NCBI GenBank assembly: GCA_029891345.1
Contig: CM056994.1
Location: 221,692,491-221,756,490, forward strand
Direction: 5' to 3'
Source of the DNA: Dryococelus australis
Taxonomy: Eukaryota > Arthropoda > Insecta > Phasmatodea > Phasmatidae
Length of the DNA: 64,000 nucleotides
In this document: piece by piece, positions 35,545 through 48,320 of the stretch
Layout: the number at the start of each line of letters is the position of its first letter
Numbering within the stretch: position 1 is the first letter of the stretch
Position numbers and translations under genes: made by a program
Notes under the pieces: generated by a model
Databases searched by the model: none
Seen by the model: only the letters and a program-made list of their open reading frames with translations
Told to the model about the DNA's origin: nothing

Positions 35545-35864
35545 TCAATTATTTACTTTATTAAAATATGTCAATTTGTATATTTCTTCTTCATATTATA
35601 TATTTTTATATAATATACGGAGTTTAAAATTGCCCTATAATAAAATAAGGCACTTTCCACACAACATCTGTTAGATACTTGGAAAAATGGCTGTTAGACT
35701 TTGACTTTAAATTTCAATTTTCGAGATCGTAAAGGAAAGAGTGCTTGACTTTATCTTTGACATTTCCATTGTTTCAAGTTCCATAAGAAACAACATGTCG
35801 GAAAGCAAACATAAAAACAAATGTCAATGTTAAATGTTAAAGTTTTCAATTTTTTAAGGGCCCT
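35545..35864 (+). repeat. direct repeat flanking a LINE fragment, left copy
   Basis: Matches 37926-38274: 'tttactttattaaaatatgt', 'tgactttaaatttca', 'ccataagaaac', 'catgtcggaaagcaaacata' and 'ttaaagttttcaatt' occur in order in both. It could be the LINE's 5' UTR, present twice because two copies lie in tandem, or an older duplication. Confidence 0.8.
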
Positions 35865-35969
35865 GAAAATAATCTGACAATGTTCATATAACAAAGAAGT
35901 TTTACTTTTACACTCAATACCAGAAACATTCAATAATTTTGCAAATATAAAAAAATCTGCAATAATTAA

Positions 35970-37925
35970 TTAATATAATTTGTATTTATTTCATCAGAAT
36001 ATTAGAGGTTTCATAAGCAAAATTTATGAGCTTTCTGTGCGCTTGGACAAATTATCCACAGAACGCAATTTGGATGTGCAAATATTATGTCTAACAGAAA
36101 CACATTTAACTGAATCCTCTGCTAAGCAAATTAAAATTCCTGGTTATTCCCTCTTTTTCACTTATTATAGAAATAGCATGTATTTTCATCAAAAAATAAT
36201 TTAATATTTAAAAATTACACACATTTGTTATGCGAAAATCAAGTGTTTGAGTGCAGTTATGTGGAAGTAATAACTGACAAAATAACAAATGTGGGAGTCC
36301 TCACTATATATAGAGTCCCTTCTGCCAACTTTAGTAACTTCTTAAAATTCCTTGAAGCAAATCTTAAAGCCATTTACAGAGGTATTCTAGAAATTAATAT
36401 ATGTGGTAACTTTAACATTGATTATTTATAAGAAAGCAACCAAAGAACTGAACCACGATAGTCTACTCAGTACCTTCAAGCTTAGATCCATAGTAAACTT
36501 TGTTACCAGAATAGAATGAACCAGCCAGACAGCAATTGATAACATTTTCTTTTATAGTAACGCACTAGCAGAGTGCCACTGTCTTCCAATAATAAATGGC
36601 TTATCAGATCATGATGCACAAATATTAGTCATACCTTCCATAAAAATGCCCTCCATAAGCATTTCTTATAAGAAAATATGTAATATTTCGCTGGAAAATC
36701 TCTTACAATTCAAAAGTGACCTCAGCAGGAAGCAATGGTCAACATTGTATACTTGTACCGAAGCAAATGAAAATTTAACTCTTTTCTTAACCAATTTGTC
36801 CTTTATTTTGAAAAATGTTTCTCATCCCGACTGACCCACAGTAATACAAATCCAAAGAAGAATTTATGGCTCATCAGAGGAATAAAATTTCCCTGCGAAA
36901 ACAAAAGAAAACTACACAAGCCCACCAGAACCAGCAGCTACCTTGACACAATGAATCACTACAGGAAATACTGCAAAATTTTAAGTAACGTCATGAAATC
37001 TGTAAAAAAGGATTTTTTTTTCTGTAACCTCATCAAGAATTCTCAAAACAAAATAAAAACTGCATGAAATATTGTGAAAAACACAACAGGAAGAACAACA
37101 GAGCAATGTCCAGTTGTAAATCTAGAAGTAAAGAACAGCATATCCTCAGACCCTAAATTAGTCGCAAATACATTTAATTCATACGTCTTAAATGTCGTTG
37201 AAAACATGATTTAAAAAAACCTAAACAAGATATAAACCATATTCGTACACTTCAGGATACAGAATACCCTGCTATTTCTTTTCGAAACACCACTCCAAAA
37301 GAAGTGGAGAAAACAATAAATTCTTTGCAACCAAAATTATCCAGCTGCTATGATGGCATTAGCTGTAGGTTAATAAAGCAATGCGATTTCGAATTCAGTG
37401 TTCCATTAAGCCATATTTGTAATGATATCTTCAATACAGGATTGTTTCTAAACAGACTCATATGGGCTATGGAAACATCATTGTTCAAGAAAGGAGACAA
37501 GACCGAAGCAAACAATTACAGACATATCTCACTTCTTGCATCCTTTTCAAAAGTAATTGAAAAACTAATTTACAGGAGGTTGCTGCAACATTTTAAAAAT
37601 CTCAAAATCTTATCAAATTTCCATTTGGCTTTAGGAAAAAAACATCAACAAATTATGCAATTTTCAAACTAAAAATAGCATTATTAATGCACTTGATAAA
37701 AAGATGCCATCTAACGGAATATTTTGCGACCTCACTAAAACATTTCACTATGTAATCACAACATACCTATAGAAATAATAAAGTTTTATGGAATCTCAGG
37801 TACACCAAATAAACTAATATGATCATATCTTTCTAACAGACATCAACAAATGTGGACCAAAGGAAAAACTACTTCATTCTACTCTGAACCAGGAAAAATC
37901 AAGCATGGGGTCCCATAAGGATCAA
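35970..37925 (+). pseudogene. Jockey-superfamily LINE ORF2 relic (endonuclease and first part of RT)
   Basis: The fragments read HQNIRGFISKIYELSVRLDK and LDVQILCLTETHLTESSAKQ, the start of an APE-type endonuclease. GNFNIDYL follows, where GDFN is usual, so a catalytic Asp is Asn. GLSDHDAQILV keeps the SDH motif. RT then begins with SSCYDGISCRLIKQC, PLSHICNDIF, LFKKGDKTEANNYRHISLL and IFCDLTK, and ends at GVP-stop-GSI near 37905, just where the right direct repeat starts. The catalytic FADD block and the C-terminus are missing. There are many frameshifts. Confidence 0.85.
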
Positions 37926-38274
37926 TCACTTCTTTACTTTATTAAAATATGTCAATTCATATATTTCCTCTTCACATTATATTTCTTTGCCATTTACTTA
38001 ATTTAAGACGAGCTTTGTTTAATATGCCGATATTAAAATCGCCCTACAATAAAATGATTCGATTTCCAAATAACCTCTGTTAGATTCTCGGCAAAATGAC
38101 AATTTGACTTTGACTTTAAATTTCATCTTTTCGAAATCGTAAAGTCAAGATTGCTTGACTTTACCTTTGACAGTTCCATTGTGTCAACCTCCATAAGAAA
38201 CACCATGTCGGAAAGCAAACATAAAGGAAAATGGTAAAGTCAAATGTTAAAGTTTTCAATTGTGTAAGGGCCTT
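37926..38274 (+). repeat. direct repeat flanking a LINE fragment, right copy
   Basis: Partner of 35545-35864, about 80-85% alike by eye, starting directly after the truncated reverse transcriptase. Confidence 0.8.
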
Positions 38275-39215
38275 AACATGAAGTTAGGAGTATACAGGAG
38301 ACTGCATGTTGTGACGTAGGTGAAGCTGCTGGAGATAGGTGGTTTTACTATGGACAATAGCCGTCATCTTAACAGTAACCCAAAACAGTGTGTTTACATT
38401 AGAATTACGTTGAGAGAAAGGTTACATTCCAAGCATTTCATGTTGAACAAAGAAGCTGATGAATAAATAAATATATATTACAATTCACGTGTGAAGATTT
38501 ACTAGTTTATTATTGGCTTGTGTTAGTTGTGCAATCAAATAGATATACTGCTCATATATCAGGATTTGTGGAAAACTATTTTTTGAATAAATGATTAAAT
38601 AAAGTATAACAAGTGTGCTACCATTGTCGTGTAATGTATTGCAGATTGCGTATCAGTGATGAGTGCAACAAAACGGCGACCAGCAGCCTAACTGAATTTG
38701 TAGAAGGCAAAATTCACATGTTCCTGAGCAACGAATAAATAATTATCTTCTGGCATTTATATTTAAATTTCTAACAGTGACAATGACTCGAGAGGTTTCT
38801 TTACAATATGACTTCATATCCTTTATAGATATTTAATGTTAATATAGTAAATGGTTTCTGGTAAATAAATTCAAATCTCATTTTAGTTATTCCCTCTCTT
38901 TACATTACATTAGTTATCTGTTATGATACAGTTTTATTCTTATTTATCCCTAATTGTAGGGTACAATTTTGATTCTTGCATCTACAATGTAGGACAGGGT
39001 TAAGTTACCCTTGGTTCAAAACTAAAACACAGAAATTAGAATTTTTACTGAATTGTCTGTACTGGACAATCAAGTATTTTAGAAATTCTTCAGAAGAAAA
39101 AAGTGGGGGAGGGACAGGAGACATTTATGGATAATTTTATTGCCTATAGGCTATCTATAAAAATTGTGTTACATCTTTCTCCATAAGTGCAATTTAGTAC
39201 CAAGAGCTTAAGCCC
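38275..39215. other. no gene recognised
   Basis: AT-rich sequence without coding signal or clear repeats. Confidence 0.4.
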
Positions 39216-39755
39216 GGCTACAATCACCATAAGAATCAACAATAAAGAATCGAATCTACACTTGTATATGGCACCAGCTACAACACAACATAACGGCGTA
39301 AGATGGCAGTCAGCTTGCGGCAGCGGCATTAGAGGATTGAATATTTCCAATTATATTACACTGAGTTCTACGCCGGCCAATCACAAGACATTTCCAACCA
39401 CGAGGGTCAGTGCAGTTCAAACTTATAACAAGAACATGGTTATTAAATTAATTTTGCGGTACAGTTAGGATTTCCGTTTATTTAAGTTGTCAACACAATT
39501 ATTATCATTTATACCACATTTTAAATATCCCGAAACACGATTCCTACAAAAATTTTTCATCACAAGTAGATAAACAAAAATAAATATCAGGTTAGGCAAC
39601 ACACTGTTTGAAAATGAACACTCTGTCTTTTTTTTGTGCTCGTTTCTCATTAGTCCTGTAAGAGTTTTCTTACTGCGGTTGTAGTCAGTTCAATTTCATA
39701 CTTTCATGGTAACGCCACTGTTTTTTGTTATGGGAACGCTACGGTGATTGTAGCC
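39216..39755. mobile_element. 540 bp MITE-like element with 13 bp terminal inverted repeats
   Basis: GGCTACAATCACC at 39216-39228 is repeated inversely at 39743-39755, and weaker complementarity (...ATAAGAA against the inverse of TTATGGGAACGCTAC) extends inward. A second inward copy of the end ('actgcggttgtag') lies near 39672. It has no coding capacity, and the target-site duplication is not evident. Confidence 0.55.
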
Positions 39756-40257
39756 TATGCTGTAGTCAGTCAGCAGCAACAATTTTAATTCAGCCCAACA
39801 CGTTAAACAAATTTCATATTGGGAGAGAAAACTACAGTAGGAATTATTTCTATAAATACACTTTTAGGGATAATAAAGGAACCAACCTATGGTTAGGTTA
39901 AATTGTATGAAAACTATTCGCCAGCATTTTAGGTTACTTTGGGTAGTTTAATTAGATTAGGATACATTTTAGAACTACAATGGGTGAAAGATATATGCCC
40001 CCAATGATGTCGATAACAATAGCACATGTACTAACCATTGCCAAAGTGGTCCACAGACTCACTTGTGACGAAATTTCTTTGTTGTTACTTACCAACTTGT
40101 GTAATTATTATTTCTAGTGTGAAATTCTCCTCTGAATACATAAAAAACTTTTCAGTTTTAATATCTTAGAACCACTTTGCAGAAACTTGACAAACAAACA
40201 CTTCTCTAAGAAAAAGTATTATCGCTGAAGAAATTAGGTTCATCTACTCCCTTCCCA
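39756..40257. other. no gene recognised
   Basis: AT-rich spacer between the MITE-like element and the old SINE. Confidence 0.4.
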
Positions 40258-40460
40258 AGAGGGGTAGGGGGACTGCTGTGTGCATAGTGATAGATTGCTC
40301 TCCTTTTACCAATGTGATCCATATTGGTTTCCCATATAGGAATTGTGCTGAATGATGTTGCTGGCTGTCATATTTTCTCGAGGTTTTCCTGTTTTCCCCA
40401 CCATTGCATTTGAATTTTGCTCCATATCTGCCATATTCACCCTCATTGGCTCTGAATATC
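40258..40460 (+). mobile_element. old copy of the 4159-4463 tRNA-derived SINE
   Basis: Order and spacing match the intact copy: a degenerate A box ('gtgcatagtgatagattgct') and a decayed B-box region, then 'attgtgctgaatgatgttgctggctgtc'. The diagnostic body follows ('ttttctcgaggttttcctgttttccccaccattgcattt' in pieces). It is heavily mutated, and no target-site duplication is visible. Confidence 0.65.
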
Positions 40461-41089
40461 TTGATTGTTACAAACCACCAAACCTCTCTCAACTACTCCC
40501 ATCTTAAGCTGTTTCACGAGCATACTTTTTTAATCCCATATACATTCAATACACTTTGGAATGGACTTGACAATTATTTATTTTTATTTTTTAATTTTTG
40601 TTATGCAATATGGATATTTGCACACAATTAGATTAACATGAAAATATATGATATATGATATAATAAATAATTAACATAATTTACACACTTGTTAATTCTA
40701 GCAGTACAAGTTGTTACAATTCAAAAACAGATAGATATTAAAGTATAAAGTTTACATTAGATTGAAACACAAGGTATTACATAAAGTTTACTTATATCAC
40801 TCTTGTTCTGCATTATAGAAATTTATCTTTATGTAAGCATTCTTCTATGGAATAGAAGGCCTTATTTAAGAAGTATAATTTAACAGCTCTTTTTTATTTC
40901 TGTAAACTATTAATTTAACTCAAATGACTAGGTAGGTTATTTATCATTTTTGCCCCAGCATTGTATGGATTTGATGTAAATTTTGAGGTTCTGTAGGAAA
41001 TAGGTGAAGATGATTAGCTTGTCTGGTGTATTAATTGTGCATATCACTATTTTAAACTTTTAAAAACATGCATGGAAGAGTGAGGATTT

Positions 41090-42560
41090 TGTTATTTATA
41101 AATAGCATCCTACAATGGCTTGTTTTTCCTTATTACTTATTAACATCACTATTTTCTTCTGTAATCTAAAAGCCTTTTCCCATTTTGTCGATTTACTCCA
41201 GAAAATGATTCCATAATTTATTGTAAAATGAATATTTGAGAAATAATATGCAAGTACTGTATTATTATTATTACAAATATTTTTTAGGCACGTGCCACAA
41301 AACACATTGAACTCAATTTTTTGCAGACACTATCAACATGCTCATTCCATGTTAAATTATTGTCTACAATGACCCCTAGAAATTTAGTACTATTGACTGT
41401 CTGTAACACGTCTTCTTCTATTGTTGTGCATCTTTCATACTGCTTTGTATGTTTATTTATTTGCATGAAATTTATGAACTCATATTTATTTACATTTAAT
41501 AGGTATTAATTTATTATACTGAAACCAACTAGACCTCTCAGACACTGTTTTATATTTTCTTCAAGAATAGCATTATTTGAACTAGTTACCAAAATGTTTG
41601 TGTCATCAGCAAACATTATATCTGAGCCATTGGTTATTTGTTATGGAGAATCATTAATAAATATTAAGAATAAAGTTGGTTCCAGTATTGATCCCTGTGA
41701 CACACCTACTCGAGTAGTACTGGTATTGGACATAACATATGTAATGTGATTTTTGTCATAATATCTTATAGAGGTAATCTGCTTTCTGTCTTCAAGATAT
41801 GATTTAAACATATTATTGGTTCAAGTTTTTGCAATAAAATATTGTGGTAGACACAATCAAAAACTTTTGAAAGATCTGCTAATATACCTGTTGAGAATTA
41901 TCTTTTATCAAAAGAATTTAATATTTTTTCAGTATAACTGTAAATTGCTTGTTCTGTGGCTCTGCCCTCTATAAAGCCATACAGATGCAATGAAATAACC
42001 TTGTTTTTTTATTAAGAATTGTGTGTCAGTTTATTTGCTATCAATTTCTCCAAATTTTTTAAAAACGATGCAAGAAGAACAATAGACCTATAGTTATCGA
42101 CCAATGCCTTGTCACTTTTTTTTATGTATTCGTACTACTATTGCATTTTTGAGTCTGTCAGGGAAAATTCTCTGGGCAAAGTATTTATTGAAAATGTAAA
42201 TCAAAGGCAGTTTTATTAAATGAGAAAACTTTTCTTATCAGTCATAGGAACCTCATATATTCCACAGGGACATTTTATTTTTATCTTTTATTACATTTAC
42301 GATGTCTTCTTCAGAGATAGGAGTGAAAAACAGCGTGTTATCATTCCAAATGTTAGGTCTTTGGGGTTGTGTGCAGGACTAATATTTATAGTTCTGTGTT
42401 CATTTTGCAATTTTAGTGGGGTGTTTGTGAAATAGTCATTAAAACTATTAGATATTTCCTTGTTATTTTCGATTTTAATACCATCAACTTTCAAGGAAAG
42501 GTTAACATGTCATTGCCTAGGTTTCAATTCATTATTAATAATGTTCAACATTGCTTTTGT
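41090..42560 (-). pseudogene. Jockey-superfamily LINE ORF2 relic (RT with intact FADD)
   Basis: On the minus strand the pieces read ISNSFNDYFTNTPLKL, IFPDRLKNAIVV, DKALVDNYRSIVLLASF, LYGFIEGRATEQAI, a degenerate motif A (LSKVFDCVYHNILLQKL) and the catalytic MFADDTNILV (codons near 41603-41614). STKFLGVIVDNNLTWNEHVD and CKKLSSMCF follow, then INYGIIFW and FRLQKKIVM of the C-terminal region. The endonuclease is missing (5'-truncated). It seems to be the same broad family as the plus-strand relic at 35970-37925; between them the two cover most of an ORF2. Confidence 0.85.
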
Positions 42561-42814
42561 TTTATTTGAGGAGGAGGCTATTTTTCCCCATTGTATTTCT
42601 GCCTTGCTACTCCGAGTAATTTGTTATACATTTTCCGTATTGCTTACATCATAATTTTTCTTTTTCCCCCCTGGGTTCTTAGCATTTTATGTATTATTTT
42701 AACCTCTGTCCTGAGACTGCCAGGCCTTCACTAATACATTTTACTATTGAGCTACTGCTACATTTTACAGATTTGAGTAGAAAGGCTAGATTTAAATGAC
42801 AAAGAAATGTATTA

Positions 42815-43812
42815 ATTCTTGGAGCCCTGCTAAATATCTACTTGCAGACCCGGTTCGTATCCTTCCGCCATGTGTAAACAAACGCCATGTAGCATATGTC
42901 AAAATCAATGTTTACATGCCATTGTGTGTTTACATGTGTTGGTATACTTTCCTAAACCTAAAAATAAACATTGAAATGTGACTTCTACTTTTATACCTGT
43001 AAAATGTGTTGTTTACAGTTAACAGCTTTTCAGAGAATTCTGTCTTAGGTCTATTTTAAAAACAATTTCGAACGAATATTCACAGTTTAGGGCTATAGCA
43101 GTATTTAGGTCAACTTTATGACATTTAAAAATTCCCTTAATTAATGATAGTTCTTATGGTTACATTACATGAATTTTTTTTTCCACGACATAGCATATTA
43201 CATGTAATACATGTAAATATTATGCTGCGACTGTGTAAAACACTGTTAAAACAGAGGGATAATAAACTGTAGTATTTTACTTTTTGTTATTGATATGTGT
43301 TAGGACATTTCTTTAAAATAATGGCCTCAGTTCGAATAACGAAGGAATAGACAGTTCAAAGAAAAAGCGACATTAAAATCAAGCATTCAACTCATGTAGC
43401 AAATGTTTTGTTATAAAAAAAAAACTTAAAATATAGCATTGATCATGCACGCTCAAATAATGCTACCGTAATCTTTTATTCCGCTCATATTTATATGTAT
43501 TGCTACTTACTGTGTATTAGGTTTATTGAAATTTATTGGGACTGGGCTTAGTTATTTTGTTGGGATTGGTGGTAAATCATGTTACACGACTGTGTTTCAA
43601 ACACCCAAGGCAAAGGTACAACATTGTGATAAATAAACATACATGGATGTAAATAAATAACTTCGTCAAAAACCGTTCACATTTAAAACGTATAATTAGT
43701 TCACATTAAATATTTGTAATCACACACACACAGATCCAGCATAACTATCACCAAACAGCCACACCATGCTATTTCACACACATCAGTAAACGATAAACAC
43801 CGCAATAGTATA
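42815..43812. repeat. interspersed repeat family R, copy 2, first part
   Basis: Collinear with 28455-29475 of copy 1; continues at 48672 after the CR1-like LINE. Small indels distinguish it from copy 1, for example a single 'tcagagaattctg' where copy 1 has a 13 bp tandem duplication at 28673-28698. Confidence 0.8.
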
Positions 43813-43854
43813 CATACATATATGTACACTCGCAATTAGGCTACCACCCGGTGG

Positions 43855-46759
43855 CGAGCTCTCTCACTTCTCCTTCATCCAACCAACTCTTTTTCCACTC
43901 CCTTCCTGAATTTTCCAATCCCTCTCACAGATACCAATTCCTCCCTCAACATATTCCACTCCCTCACAGACGTCACAAGCATGGTCTGCCTACCCCGCTC
44001 TGTTATCCTCCACACCCTCTGAAGCTTCTCACTGTTGTTTCCTCTTCCTCAAAAACCTCCTTACTTAGCTTGCAGTGTAGCCCTCCCCATCCTCCCTCTT
44101 CATTCACCAACCTGTACATCTTGTCTAACCGTTCAGCTTTCCTCCTGTCCTTCAATGAGCTCCACCCCATTTCTTTCATCATCACTGATAGCCTATAGTT
44201 CCCATCTTCCTCGCCATCTTGCCCCTGCCTTCTCCACCTACCCTTCACCCATCTTGTTGCCTTTCTCTGCACCTTTTCCAGTTCTCGCACCTCCACCTCC
44301 ACACATGGGTGCATATTGCTGCAGCATATTCTAACATTGGCCGTACCATTGTGCCATATGCCTTCTCCTTCACCTCACAGCTGTTTCTATTCAGCACCCT
44401 TCCCAGCATACCCAGAACCCATTTCCCCATTGCAACCACCCTCTCTACCGGTTTTTTCCACCTGAGGTCTCCCTGCAATGCAATCCCTAGATACTTATAT
44501 TCTGTTGCTCCTTCTATATCTTGTCCCTCCCATCTGTACATGTCCCTGCTTATCATCTTCTTCCTTGTGAACCTCACTACCTTAGTTTTTCGTACATTTG
44601 TCTTCATTTAATTTTTTCTGTTCCACAACCATATCTTATTAATGTCCGCCTGCAAATTACCGCCCCCCTTTCCCACCTCAGCTTATACAACAAAATTGTC
44701 TGCAAACAATCTGATTTTTTCCCTAATCCCCAAACCCATGTCATTTACCATTATGGTAAATAACAAAGGATCCAGCACGCTTCCCTGTGGTACCCCTGAC
44801 GTAACCTCCCCTTCCTCCGATATTGCCTCCCTCACTTTCACCCTCTGCCTTCGCCCCCTGAGAAAATCATCTATCAATTCCACTACCCTCCTGTCTGGTA
44901 TCAGAGCCTCCACTTTCCTCATCAATGTCCCATGGGGCACCTTATCAAATGCCTTCTCAAAACCTATGAAGTAGGCATCCACCTGCTTCACCTCATCAAT
45001 TACTGCACCAGATCCTCTATAACCCAGCCAGCTGTGTCTCACATGAGTACCCCCTCCTGAAACCATGCTGGGACTCCTCCAACCAATTCATATTGTTCAT
45101 AACCCTAACCACATACTGCACCACCAGCCTCTCCATTACTTTTCCTGTACTTGATGTGAGACTCCCTGGTCTGTAGCTGCCAGGCCTCCCCCTATCCTCT
45201 CCCTGCTTGTGTATAGGTACCACCACAGCATCCTTCCAATCTTGTGGTAACTTACCCTCTCCTAAAGACTTTTTAAACAGCACTTCTAAATCTGTTGGCA
45301 ACTCCCTGCCACCAAACATTAGTGCTGCATTTCCTATCCCATCTGGACCCCCTTCCTTACTGCTCTCCAAACCCCTAATTACCTTTTCTATCTCCCTCTT
45401 CCTCATCTTAAACTCACTAAACACCCCCGAACCCTGTTTGCCACCCTATTCCAACCCTCGTTTGCCTCAAACACTGACAAGTACTGTCCTTGCAGCATCT
45501 CCAATTTTTCTTGGTCTTTTGTCGCATGCCTACCGTATCTTCCTGTTAGCAGAGGGATCCCTTCCTCTCCTCCTCTTAACCTCCTAACATACCTAAACAA
45601 TTTCCCCATTCCTTGCCTTTTCCTTCTTCCACCATGTTTCCCAGAAATGCATTCTTTGCCTGTTTGATCTTCCTTTGAAGCTCCCTACCCATTTGTTTCA
45701 TCATTTCTTTAGATCTTATCATCCCTTGATTTCTCCACTTTGGAATGTAATTTTCTGCACTTTTTCTTCATTTTCAAAATCTCCTGTCCATAAAATGGCG
45801 GATCTCCCTCAGTCTGTAACCTTTTCATTGGCACAAATTTCACCAACATAACCTCCATTAATCCTCTAAACTCCCTTCACAACCCCTAAACACCCTCCCA
45901 TAGACCATTTTTTAAACCTGTCTCTCAGGAATATTTCTGCCTTCTTCTTATCTCCTCTACCATATTGCCACACCTACCTTTCTGCCATTTGAGCTTCCCT
46001 CGTCCTGCCAATCCCAATTTCCACAACCGGGATATGATGGTCGCTTATACCATCCAATACTATTGCACCGACTACAGCATTCCTAGGTCTGATCATCACC
46101 ACACCCAGCACTGACCCAACACTCTCCTCATTCCATCTCGTAGGTGTTTCTACTACCTGGAATAATCCTCTGTTGACTAACTGTGCTGCCATGCTCTGCA
46201 TCATGCTACCTATTCCTTCTGCACCCTCTACCTATTTCACTCTTGGAATTTTCAAATCCCTTGCTTCAACAACCAACTGCCTGTCCTTTAGTGTATCGAC
46301 CCTCTCCTTGATCATCTCTATTGCCTGCCAACCCTGTCCTGGTGGTCTATACACTGCCAGAAAAGTAATATTCCTATTACTACTGCCACTCAATTTAATT
46401 TCAATTACCTCGACATCCTCACTAACCCATTCTACCACCCCTTTTATCCCTTTCCTTACACACGCCATTATTCCTCCTCCTCTCCCATCCCTGTTTCTTC
46501 TGAAGATGGTGAACTTATCCAGCCTTTACTCAATGTCCAGTACTTCCTCAGTCAACCGAGTCTCCACCACTACCACTATATCTGCCCCATATCCTTCAAC
46601 CTTTCCCCAGAATCCCTCCAGCTTGTTGTACGCACTCCTACAGTTCACCACCATTGTCTTTATACTAGTACTCTTCTTTACCATCCTATGTAGCTTACCT
46701 CCTATCTCCACCTCTGTGGCCTGATCAATGCTATCCTCTCCATTTCTCTCCCCTTCCAT
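43855..46759 (-). pseudogene. CR1-like LINE ORF2: endonuclease and reverse transcriptase
   Basis: The start MEGERNGED at 46759 leads into an APE endonuclease: VVNCRSAYNKLEGFW, IVVVVETRLTEE, the YRPPGQ box, a damaged GDLN region (ARDLKIP), and GISDHHIPVVE. RT follows: SSKEGGPDGIG, LPQDWKDAVVVPIHK, SLTSSTGKVMERL and SQHGFRRGYSCETQL. Motif A reads FIGFEKAFDKVPH, with Gly for the first catalytic Asp. Then come GVPQGSVLDPLLF, and motif C as RLFADNFVV, with Asn for the second Asp of FADD. The C-terminal part has EYKYLGIAL, MLEYAAA and LEKVQRKATRW. Several frameshifts occur. Both polymerase metal-binding positions are hit, so it would be catalytically dead even if the frames were intact. Confidence 0.9.
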
Positions 46760-46780
46760 TTCCTTGCTTCTAACTGATTG

Positions 46781-48320
46781 CTATTTCAACAATTGGTGCT
46801 CTACCCTGACCCTCTCCTTGCAGCCAGCTACTTCTCTACCTAGCAGATCACCTGGAATCCTCTTTCCCTGTTCTGTCAGGTGAACCTGGTCCCTCCCTAC
46901 ACTTTCCCAGCCTAACCATTTCCTACTATCTATAAATGTGGCCCCCAAATCCCTACACACCCTCTCATATACCTCACTCGCAGCCACTGCATTCCTATAG
47001 TATACTCCTTTCCTAACCAGCACGCCACTGACAACTGCACTAGCTTCAGTGAAATTCTCCCACACTTTCCTCAGCAGTTCCCGATGAGGTTCTGCTTTAC
47101 CTCCTGCCCCACCTCCCCATGAGCCAGGTCATTTCCCCCTACATGAATTAGAAACTACCTTTGTCACCCTGCTACTCTCATACCACTAACCCTTTCCTCC
47201 AAATCCCTGATATTTGCCCCCCCCCCCTAAATGCTGCTTTATATGTAATTTCCTTTCTGATATTCCTCAGCTCCACCCCCTTTACAATAGAGCTGCCTAG
47301 ATAATCTACCTGTGGCTCCCTTCCTACAACCTGTTCCTGCTTTGTGGCTCTTCCACCCACCTGCCTACCCATGTCTCCGGCCTCCTGCAGTGCCCTTGTT
47401 TCCCTCCCTTTGACTAGCCCTCCTCTCTCTCCTCTGGCTCTGAACTGTCCACTTTCTCCTGTTTACTGGTCTTTGCCAATCGCACACTTGCAAGCCTCAT
47501 CATAATGCTGCCTACCTTCGACCACTCCCTGTTCCATACTTTCTGTTTCCTGTTCCTCTATTTCTGATTGCTTCCTGCCTACTACTATCACCTTATCGCT
47601 TGCTACTATTTCTTGCTCCTCTAACCTTATTTCCTGTCTAATGTCTCCCACTGCCTTATCCCTTTCTACTGCCTCCAACTCCTCTATCCTCCTCCTTAAT
47701 CTTACCACCTCTATCTCTGCCTCCCTCCTCCTCTGCCTTTCCTCCTGCAGTTCCTTCTGCAGCCCTACTTGCATTCTGCCTAAGTCTTCCTCTCTACTCA
47801 GCTTTCCCTCCTGTGGGCTGGCTTTCATTTTGCTTAGCACCCCCTTTACATCTTCCAACTCCTCTTCTAACTTATCCACCCTTATTTCCACTGTACTTTT
47901 ACCCATCTCATTCCTGACCTTTTCCTCCATTCTCTCAATCCTATACATAATTTCCCTCTCTTTCCTGATCATCAAATCTACCATCTCCCCTTTTCACCTC
48001 TCCTCCTTGGCCACTTCCATTGGCACTGGCACATCCTCTACAAAGCTTCCCCTCAGTATATCCCAAATCCACTTCCCATCTTCTCCACTTATTTGTTTTT
48101 CCTTTGCTACCCTTAATTTGTTCCCTACCACTGTCACTAAACCCTTCCCTCAGCATATTCCTCACACTTCCACTCATGTCCCTGTAGTGATCCCAGTTCC
48201 TCCTCCCTGATCCCTATACAGCCAACATGGTACCAGCCACCACACATATTCGCACTGCACACCACTATCTAACCTTCTCCACACCTTTCCACAGCCCCTA
48301 CACTTACACCTCCCTACCAT
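46781..48320 (-). pseudogene. CR1-like LINE ORF1: PHD finger, coiled coil, SGNH-esterase-like domain
   Basis: From ATG near 48320: MVGRCKCRGCGKVWRRL and VQCE, a one-base frameshift, then CGGWYHVGC and EWKCEEYA. This is a PHD-type C-x2-C-x4-H-x2-C pattern whose last Cys is Tyr. 47984-47463 is a highly charged coiled coil (EELEDVKGVLSKM, RRRIEELEAVERDK). An SGNH-hydrolase-like part follows, with block I YLGSSIVKGVELRNI (usually GDS; the catalytic Ser remains) near 47295 and the Asp/His block as DQVHLTEQGKRI near 46890. The frame ends LLK-stop at about 46781, 20 bases before ORF2. ORF1 proteins bind LINE RNA; the role of the esterase is not settled. Confidence 0.8.

Noticed and set aside
46173..46724. 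Long plus-strand open frames across 44035-48210, for example 183 codons at 46173-46724
   Set aside because: They are the antisense of the purine-rich CR1-like LINE ORFs and show Ser/Thr/Pro/Leu-rich low-complexity translation.
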